From Hippasteria phrygiana (taxonomy: Eukaryota; Echinodermata; Asteroidea; Valvatida; Goniasteridae): a stretch of 64,000 nt of DNA. Below are positions 58,094-64,000 of the stretch, in pieces (the stretch's first letter is position 1; every line of letters starts with the position of its first letter). The DNA is taken from positions 310,001 through 374,000 of the forward strand of contig JAZGUH010000198.1 of the NCBI GenBank assembly GCA_037893225.1. The letters run 5' to 3'. The notes beneath the pieces are model-generated. The model was not told where the DNA came from, did not search any database, and was given only the letters and a program-made list of their open reading frames with translations. The translations under genes and the position numbers were made by a program.

Positions 58094-59071
58094 ATCGTGG
58101 CCCCAAAGGGACATGCACACATCGCACATTTCTGTATTTAGACTATGCTTAAAAACGTGTCATTTTGCTAAAACCTTAAACACTTTGTTGATGGAACCCC
58201 CAAAACGGACACTTTGTTGACCACCTTTTACTCGGTGGTTTGAGTGTGCGATAAAATCTGCAATAAAATCTGGGCAGAAATCTGGGCAGAAATCTGGGCA
58301 GAAATCTGGGCAGAAATCTGGGCAGAAATCTGGGCAGAAATCTGGGCAGAAATCTGGGCAGAAATCTGGGCAGAAATCTGGGCAGAAATCTGGGCAGAAA
58401 TCTGGGCAGAAATCTGGGCAGAAATCTGGGCAGAAATCTGGGCAGAAATCTGGGCAGAAATCTGGGCAGAAATCTGGGCAGAAATCTGGGCAGAAATCTG
58501 GGCAGAAATCTGGGCAGAAATCGGGGCAGAAATCGGGGCAGAAATCGGGGCAGAAATCGGGGCAGAAATCGGGGCAGAAATCGGGGCAGAAATCTGGGCA
58601 GAAATCTGGGCAGAAATCTGGGCAGAAATCTGGGCAGAAATCTGGGCAGAAATCTGGGCAGAAATCTGGGCAGAAATCTGGGCAGAAATCTGGGCAGAAA
58701 TCTGGGCAGAAATCGGGGCAGAAATCTGGGCAGAAATCTGGGCAGAAATCTGGGCAGAAATCGGCGCAGAAATCGGCGCAGAAATCGGCGCAGAAATCGG
58801 CGCAGAAATCGGCGCAGAAATCGGCGCAGAAATCGGCGCAGAAATCGGCGCAGAAATCGGCGCAGAAATCGGCGCAGAAATCGGCGCAGAAATCGGCGCA
58901 GAAATCGGCGCAGAAATCGGCGCAGAAATCGGCGCAGAAATCGGCGCAGAAATCGGCGCAGAAATCGGCGCAGAAATCGGCGCAGAAATCGGCGCAGAAA
59001 TCGGCGCAGAAATCGGCGCAGAAATCGGCGCAGAAATCAGCACTGTGTGCATGTCCCTTCAGGGCCACGAT
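58094..59071. repeat. Fold-back repeat (C) with a hugely expanded arm
   Basis: The ends match 3,096-4,034 and 42,372-43,124 (ATCGTGGCCCCAAAGGGAC / GTCCCTTCAGGGCCACGAT). Most of the left arm is deleted, and the right arm is a 12 bp array. AATAATC flanks both sides. Confidence 0.8.
58268..59037. repeat. 12 bp minisatellite, about 64 units
   Basis: The unit GCAGAAATCTGG/GCAGAAATCGGC repeats without interruption. Variants are in blocks: about 21 TCTGGG, 6 TCGGGG, 10 TCTGGG, 1 TCGGGG, 3 TCTGGG, then about 24 TCGGCG. Period 12 keeps frames open, giving spurious repeats of WAEI, FCPD or ISAQ over 270-318 codons. There is no start context, promoter or homologous protein, so it is not a gene. Confidence 0.95.
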
Positions 59072-60103
59072 AATAATCGTCAATTCGAGAAATTCAAGAG
59101 CTTGGACACACATATAGACGTGTTTTTTGCTGTATTCGTTTGGACGTATATATATATATATATAATTGCACTAGGCCTACGTTTCGGCAAAACTGAATAA
59201 TACAAGGCCACTCTGCCAGCCTTTACCGAATTTCCTAAACTAAATACACGCAGTCATACAGAAACTGAGTTGAAGGTAGGCAACAATAAACTGTACACGA
59301 AGGTGCGCTTTGATTTTTGAATAGATGGTCATGCTTGTACAAGTACATTGAATTGCATTTTGTGTGTTGTTGGAATGGTCGAGCTCAATGGGCTCAAGCA
59401 CTCCACTGTTCGATTAATAGTTGGCATGCCCTTGTTGTGAATCTCTGGTTAGTTTTGAGTACTGTATACCACCACCCACACAGTTAGTCGCCCTAGAATG
59501 GAGATGTACTCACATAATGGAGGTGTACTCCGATTGTGAACTGAAAATTAGAAAACTTAACCGCATATGCCCTTAAGATTTGTGTAAAATATTCTTGTAT
59601 TAAATTTTTGTGTAAATATTTCTGTGTAAATAGTTATTTACGCCGGGCCCCAATGGAAACCAGTTTTAAACTGTTTGAGTACACAAATGGAAACCAGTTT
59701 TAAACTGTTTGAGTACACACTGGGTAAATAATTGTAATAAATAAATAAATAAAAATGTCTAAGATTCTGCTGTTTTATAGCCAGCTGGATCTGTTTTTAT
59801 ATGGTCGTTTCCTGTAAAAGTGGTGGCATAATCTTGGGGATTGAGTTTTGCAGTAAACGTTTGAAGGTTCGAGTATACAGATGGAATTCGAAAATTGCTC
59901 TGACCCCGTTTTGTGATGTCGACATTCATAAAAATGCACAACTCATTCTATATTATCTATTGTATCAGAGTCTACAAGTAAAGTATCTTCTCCTTCAGAT
60001 CCCACATTATTTTGATCGCAGCACTCCATTTTAAGTATTCGGGTGTATATCCCTGAATGTTGGTATATACAGACTTTCAGAGAATACTGTACTTTGAACC
60101 ATT

Positions 60104-60519
60104 TTAAGACTCCATTAAGACCCTATCAAGGGGAGGTGAGTTGGTCACATCGACGATGGAAGTTACCCCGCCTGAGCTTTTATGTCTGAAAATTGGGATA
60201 ATATCTGTGGAATCTGTTGAAGAATTATCCTTTATTCTGATCTGGGCCAAGGAAAAGTGTAACGGGTGGTTGGCTTGGCAATTCAAAAATGTCGCCAACC
60301 CTGCCACCTCTTCTTTATACAAGTTTGACCCGAACAAAGCCACTCGGGGTACGGAGCTACCAAAAAAGGACGAAGAATCAAAGATACAAGAGGCATATCG
60401 GAATTAATATTCCTCTTGAAGCAGGAAAGGTTGGAAGATGATGGGAAACATGCACCAGGCAAAGAATTCCATAGAGATACAAAACTGGAGGAACCAAGCT
60501 GAACAAGGTGGCGGAGCAT
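60104..60519 (-). pseudogene. LINE reverse transcriptase tail-like fragment (C)
   Basis: The minus-strand frame (60,283-60,519) contains LWNSLPGACFPSSSNLSCFK followed by RNINSDMPLVSL, the WNSLP...FK signature of non-LTR retrotransposon ORF2 ends. An overlapping frame (60,104-60,343) is the continuation after a frameshift relative to B. Relic only. Confidence 0.45.
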
Positions 60520-60539
60520 TTACCATGGAAATGCCTGTA

Positions 60540-60840
60540 GAATAGACTACTCTCCTATTTTCAAAGAGTGAAAATTCACTCCATTCCAGTGAAAATTCAC
60601 TCCCACAGTCTGAAACTAGCGACCAGAGGTTTAAGAGTGAAATTCATTCAATCGAAAATATCGAATTTTCACTCGAGGAGTCGAGGGGCAACTGAATTGG
60701 TTCTTTTTTCTTTTTAGAGTATTCAATCTAAAAACAGAGTGATTTTCACTCTAAATCGTCTAATCCCTAATTTCACTCTTTAGGATTTAAAGAGTAAAAG
60801 TAACAACAGATCTCTCTGATCCTAACCCTTTACATAGGAT
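60540..60840. repeat. CACTC/GAGTG-rich repeat shared by B (44,655-44,900) and C
   Basis: GTGAAAATTCACTCC, AAGAGTGAAATTCATTC and GATTTTCACTCTAAATCG words are arranged as imperfect inverted repeats. It resembles the arm motifs of the palindrome at 24,087-24,393 but is older and partly unpaired. Confidence 0.45.
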
Positions 60841-60888
60841 GGCTTTTATCCTAATAGTTATATTGGGTGCGTTACTCTCGTGTTTGAC

Positions 60889-61638
60889 TAGCCCTAGAAT
60901 GATAGCGCCCAAGTATGCAAAACAGTCCTATGCTAGAAACCGAAGATCAAAAATCACACTTTACCTGCATAAATATTCTTGGCATCATTTTATTCAAACA
61001 GTTCAACAGCCCATCTCCCTGTTCGGATAGCAATATTCCTCCAAGAATGTCAAGAACAGGAGATATTTGCGGCGCAAAATCGTCTCCACGCGACGCTGAC
61101 TTCACAAACACGAGGAGTAATACCCACATTTAGAACGTTCATCAACAGAGGGCGCAATTTACAGTCGCCACGCGCGCGACAAACATGGAACACACGCCCC
61201 GAAGGACACCAGGTCCGAAAATTCGGCACCCGCCACTAATTTGGTGAGCACTATTTTAAATTTTGTCGGTTCATCTCACTTGATATAGTGCTACGCAGCA
61301 CCCCAAATTTCGTCTCATGGGTTATTTATGTCTGTGGCGTGCACGGCCGAAATTGCGCCCTCTGTTGATAAACGTTCTAAATGTGGGTATTACTCCTCGT
61401 GTTTGTGAAGTCAGCGTCGCGTGGAGACGATTTTGCGCCGCAAATATCTCCTGTTCTTGACATTCTTGGAGGAATATTGCTATCCGAACAGGGAGATGGG
61501 CTGTTGAACTGTTTGAATAAAATGATGCCAAGAATATTTATGCAGGTAAAGTGTGATTTTTGATCTTCGGTTTCTAGCATAGGACTGTTTTGCATACTTG
61601 GGCGCTAGGACGCTATATCATAGCGTCCTTCAGGGCTA
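60889..61638. mobile_element. 750 bp long-inverted-repeat transposon with 9 bp target duplication (Mutator-like)
   Basis: TAGCCCT...AGGGCTA bound two nearly identical inverted arms of about 255 bp (60,889-61,145 and 61,355-61,638) around a 210 bp loop. GTGTTTGAC occurs on both sides (60,880-60,888 and 61,639-61,647); copy B has one GTGTTTGAC at about 44,989 and no element. Long inverted ends plus a 9 bp duplication are characteristic of Mutator-like elements. The right terminus has an extra small palindrome (GGACGCTATATCATAGCGTCC). Overlapping short frames in the arms mirror each other and are not genes. Confidence 0.9.
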
Positions 61639-61871
61639 GTGTTTGACTAACTTTTGAGATTACTGGCTCGGCCGTTAAATACTTACCCGCTGGTTCATTG
61701 AGAAGGAGCAGCCCAGTCAGCAAGAGAACGACGATGAGTGTGGCTTGATTCATCTTGGCAAAGTTTACTCACTTGTGAGTCTTGAAATCTCTTCACGCTA
61801 TTTCCTTCGGAGAGTCACCGACGTGAAGTATACGGCCTGTCGCGTGAATGTCGGACTATCTCGCAAAATCC

Positions 61872-62144
61872 GCCGCCCTGCACGGCCGCCCTGCACGGCC
61901 GCCCTGCACGGCCGCCCTGCACGGCCGCCCTGCACGGCCGCCCTGCACGGCCGCCCTGCACGGCCGCCCTGCACGGCCGCCCTGCACGGCCGCCCTGCAC
62001 GGCCGCCCTGCACGGCCGCCCTGCACGGCCGCCCTGCACGGCCGCCCTGCACGGCCGCCCTGCACGGCCGCCCTGCACGGCCGCCCTGCACGGCCGCCCT
62101 GCACGGCCGCCCTGCACGGCCGCCCTGCACGGCCGCCCTGCACG
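61872..62144. repeat. 13 bp minisatellite, exactly 21 identical units
   Basis: GCCGCCCTGCACG repeats 21 times over 273 bp with no variant that I can see. Each junction creates CGGCCG. Copy B has no array at this point (GCAAAATCCGACTTGCTGG). Period 13 and lack of stops leave frames of 95-164 codons open on both strands; these are artefacts. Complete homogeneity suggests very recent expansion, or an assembly or sequencing artefact. Confidence 0.95.
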
Positions 62145-62944
62145 ATATGGGGGAAAGAAAGGTATAACTCCTTACTCGTGCCCTAATTGGATAGTGGAAA
62201 TACAGCATTCGCTTATTAGCATATAGAGAAATTAAAACCGTACAGTTGGTGATTCCACTGTATTTCTTGATAAAGGTTTGCCGTCGCGCCAAAAGTGAAA
62301 CTTTTGTTTGTATTTTTTAACGTTAGTGACTTTTTCTGTATAGTATATATTCTCTGAAATTTCTGCAATGGCGACGCCAAGCCCCCCCCCCCCCCAAAAA
62401 AAAAAATACACCCGTCAAATCTGATACTTGCATCTTGTGTTCCAAAAGCGACAATCGTGGGACGCACATCTAGAGAGTCAGTGGACAAAAACACGTTTTC
62501 CGCAATTGCTTTCACCATATAGGCTATATAGCTTTCACACTGAGTGACACAATATGCCGAAGTTGCGGAACGTCCATAAAACGGTGGAGGATGCACGGGT
62601 CAACATCGCTAAACTGGCGTGCACGCAGCAGCAGTGGTTGTAGCAAATAATTCCTAAGATCTCCTGGTGAGAGTGCTCCAGCTGCGAAACGGCGGGTTTT
62701 GGGTCCTGTAAATACCAACGGCAACGCCGCCCGCCATGCCGCAGTCCGAGGCCTGTTAATTGTTGCCCTGAAAGCCTGTCATTAAAGGCTTTATCAAAAG
62801 GAAGTCTGAAGCCTAATTTGACTCGAGTGTGCGCTACGTACGGAAACGCCACAAGAAAAACTGGTATCATATCACAAGGGTGTGTAAATTTGTTTTTTTG
62901 TCCTTTTCATTTTGAAATAAATGACGCTTCGTTGATGCTCAACC
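62145..62944. other. Right flank of copy C; no gene recognised
   Basis: A 14 bp C run and an A run occur at 62,382-62,402. A minus-strand frame at 62,535-62,870 and a plus-strand GC-richer stretch (62,553-62,870) have some coding-like composition, but stops interrupt the latter and neither is recognisable. Confidence 0.4.
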
Positions 62945-63211
62945 ATGTCAACCATTCTGAGAACCCATGAACTGCACGTAGTTTGCGGCCTTTTTGCACG
63001 ATTTTACAATCAAGCTAATCAATCTATAGTACCAAAGAGCCTATGCTGTGAATGCGACGAAGAAGTGAAGTTTAAGTATTGCCATCAGACTACTACGTGC
63101 CAAGAATACATCGCTCAAAGGGAGCCTATTTTGCATGCGTATCCAAAAATCCAAAAAATATTTAAAGGAACCATGCTTCTCAAATTGACCGGATCACATT
63201 TTATTTCATAA
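62945..63211 (+). CDS. Unknown 88-codon open frame, Cys-rich centre
   Basis: An ATG-initiated frame ends in TAA followed by AATAAATTC, which could serve as a polyadenylation signal. The centre SLCCECDEEVKFKYCHQTTT has five Cys and one His, suggestive of a metal-binding or disulphide segment, but no known spacing pattern fits. It lies upstream of the helicase relic on the same strand. It may be an exon or relic of the same repeat-borne gene; function unknown. Confidence 0.25.
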   Translation: MSTILRTHELHVVCGLFARFYNQANQSIVPKSLCCECDEEVKFKYCHQTTTCQEYIAQREPILHAYPKIQKIFKGTMLLKLTGSHFIS

Positions 63212-63300
63212 ATAAATTCATTTATATGTATTAAATGTGAATTAAAAGCCAAACTGGTTCAAGCGAAGTTTTAGTGTGATTATTTGCCGCTCAAAAATTG

Positions 63301-63319
63301 CCCCCCCCCCCCCCCCCCC
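63301..63319. repeat. 19 bp C run
   Basis: Uninterrupted C run between CAAAAATTG and TTTTTGAAATTG, one of many homopolymer G/C tracts in the window. Confidence 0.9.
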
Positions 63320-63732
63320 TTTTTGAAATTGTTTGAGACTCAAATTGAGGTCGCTGTTCGTGACGTAGACCGAGGCACCGAAATTCATGGATCGACTCGA
63401 TAGTCTGGACCCGGCCCGTATACACACACTAGATCTACACGTGCAATTTCGTAAGTTGCAACAACAACTAACACCGAACTTACCCTGATTTTCTCCCTTT
63501 TAGCTAAGGCTCCTCGGGAAATGGGCCGTTTAACTGCTTTCGCCTTTATCTTACTCACATCTGGGAACTTTGTTGGGATGGCAGTATACTTGAGCATATT
63601 TTAATGGTCATCCCAAAGGGTTTGAAAATACCAGTATCGAAACACGACGGCTCAATTCAAAGTGGTCGCTACATAACGCTGAAAAGCTGCTGGGGCCGGA
63701 CCTCGGCCTTGCTCAAAAATACTATCTTGTCT

Positions 63733-63952
63733 GATACGATCCTTTTAACAATAATATTGCAAAGAACGTCATGTCAATTCTCGTATTGTATGCAGGACTG
63801 ATCGCCAAAGGAAAATATCAATTGATATTTTCATCCCCAGAGGGAATACTTCGCCAGCCGTGGTGGTCTGCAGTACGACGATGGGGCAATATAGGCTTAC
63901 GGCTCTGGTGATCGACGAAGCTCACTGTATGACAAAGTGGTTGGTGTTTTGA
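63733..63952 (+). pseudogene. RecQ-type SF2 helicase fragment, frameshifted
   Basis: One frame reads GKYQLIFSSPEGILRQPWW (63,810-63,866), matching the YQ-x-x-F-x-SPE motif Ib region of RecQ helicases. It stops at TGA 63,909. The next piece, ALVIDEAHCMTKW (63,902-63,940), is the motif II DEAH box with the RecQ-typical DEAHC...W spacing, but in a different frame, ending at TGA 63,950. So the fragment has a frameshift between the motifs and a premature stop after motif II. Walker A (motif I) is not found upstream, and the region after 63,952 shows no motif III. RecQ-like genes are multicopy in several invertebrate genomes, so this is probably a decayed repeat-associated copy. The fragment may continue beyond the window. 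Confidence 0.65.
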
Positions 63953-64000
63953 GATTGTTGTAATTGCACGTCCAAGCCTTTGCATAAGTTTTGTCACAAT

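Larger units (their letters stand above)
45945..61868 (+). repeat. Segmental duplication copy C
   Basis: The first 370 bp match 13,625-13,994. From 46,455 it is collinear with copy B (from about 27,105). It differs by private insertions (47,234-47,866; 53,071-53,503; 60,889-61,638), deletions (for example the 28,343-28,590 block) and the 23 bp and 12 bp arrays. It contains relics but no intact gene. Parts not listed separately are AT-rich non-coding DNA. Confidence 0.85.

Noticed and set aside
58268..59037. CRISPR or VNTR-coded protein
   Set aside because: A pure 12 bp tandem repeat without spacers.
58160..59200. Open frames of 274-318 codons reading WAEI, FCPD/FCAD or ISAQ/ISAP repeats
   Set aside because: A product of the 12 bp array; B has only six units, so the frame is not conserved.
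60947..61563. Paired short frames (MWVLLLVFVKSASRG) on both strands
   Set aside because: They are mirror copies in the inverted arms of the 60,889-61,638 transposon.
61745..62292. Open frames reading GRPARPPCTAALH or its complement
   Set aside because: A product of the identical 13 bp units; absent from copy B.

Overview
The window looks like nuclear DNA from a metazoan, probably a marine invertebrate. That is an inference from the AT-rich non-coding composition, frequent AGGCCTA and TACATGTA words, RNA polymerase III tRNA-like SINEs, LINE reverse-transcriptase relics and many cut-and-paste transposons; I cannot name the species. Nothing is organised like a bacterial, viral or organellar genome: there are no operons and no long recognisable ORFs. 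The longest open frames are by-products of tandem repeats.

The layout is dominated by segmental duplication. Copy B (about 27,091-45,263) and copy C (about 45,945-61,868) are direct tandem copies of one segment roughly 16-19 kb long. Part of the same segment occurs again at about 2,500-7,755 (A-prime, same orientation) and about 14,925-20,165 (A, inverted relative to B). Because the copies align base for base over long stretches, several transposons can be delimited by comparing filled and empty sites: a 4.0 kb element in B (37,511-41,509), a TTAA-type MITE in C (47,234-47,866), a 433 bp MITE in C (53,071-53,503), a fold-back element with a 9 bp target duplication in C (60,889-61,638), a 3.5 kb element in A-prime (4,190-7,721) and a CpG-rich insert in B (28,899-29,110). 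Other nested elements include a perfect 91 bp CACTA hairpin (14,475-14,565), a 5 kb element (21,131-26,178) that interrupts a probable host exon, and a cluster of AACGTT-rich arms (9,113-13,398).

Copy C also carries three tandem arrays that are absent or tiny in its siblings: about 43 x 23 bp (51,917-52,903), about 64 x 12 bp (58,268-59,037) and 21 x 13 bp (61,872-62,144). An 11 bp array sits inside the 4 kb element of B.

Coding content is sparse: a GC-rich probable host exon (about 20,800-21,135, apparently continuing at 26,179-26,213), LINE reverse-transcriptase tails (13,399-13,596; 33,897-34,157; 53,531-53,746; 44,190-44,530; 60,283-60,519), C-terminal transposase remnants in a TA-flanked element (35,208-35,354; 54,795-54,941), and a frameshifted RecQ-type helicase fragment at the right edge (about 63,733-63,952). 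All similarity statements are from reading by eye; no alignment or database search was run.
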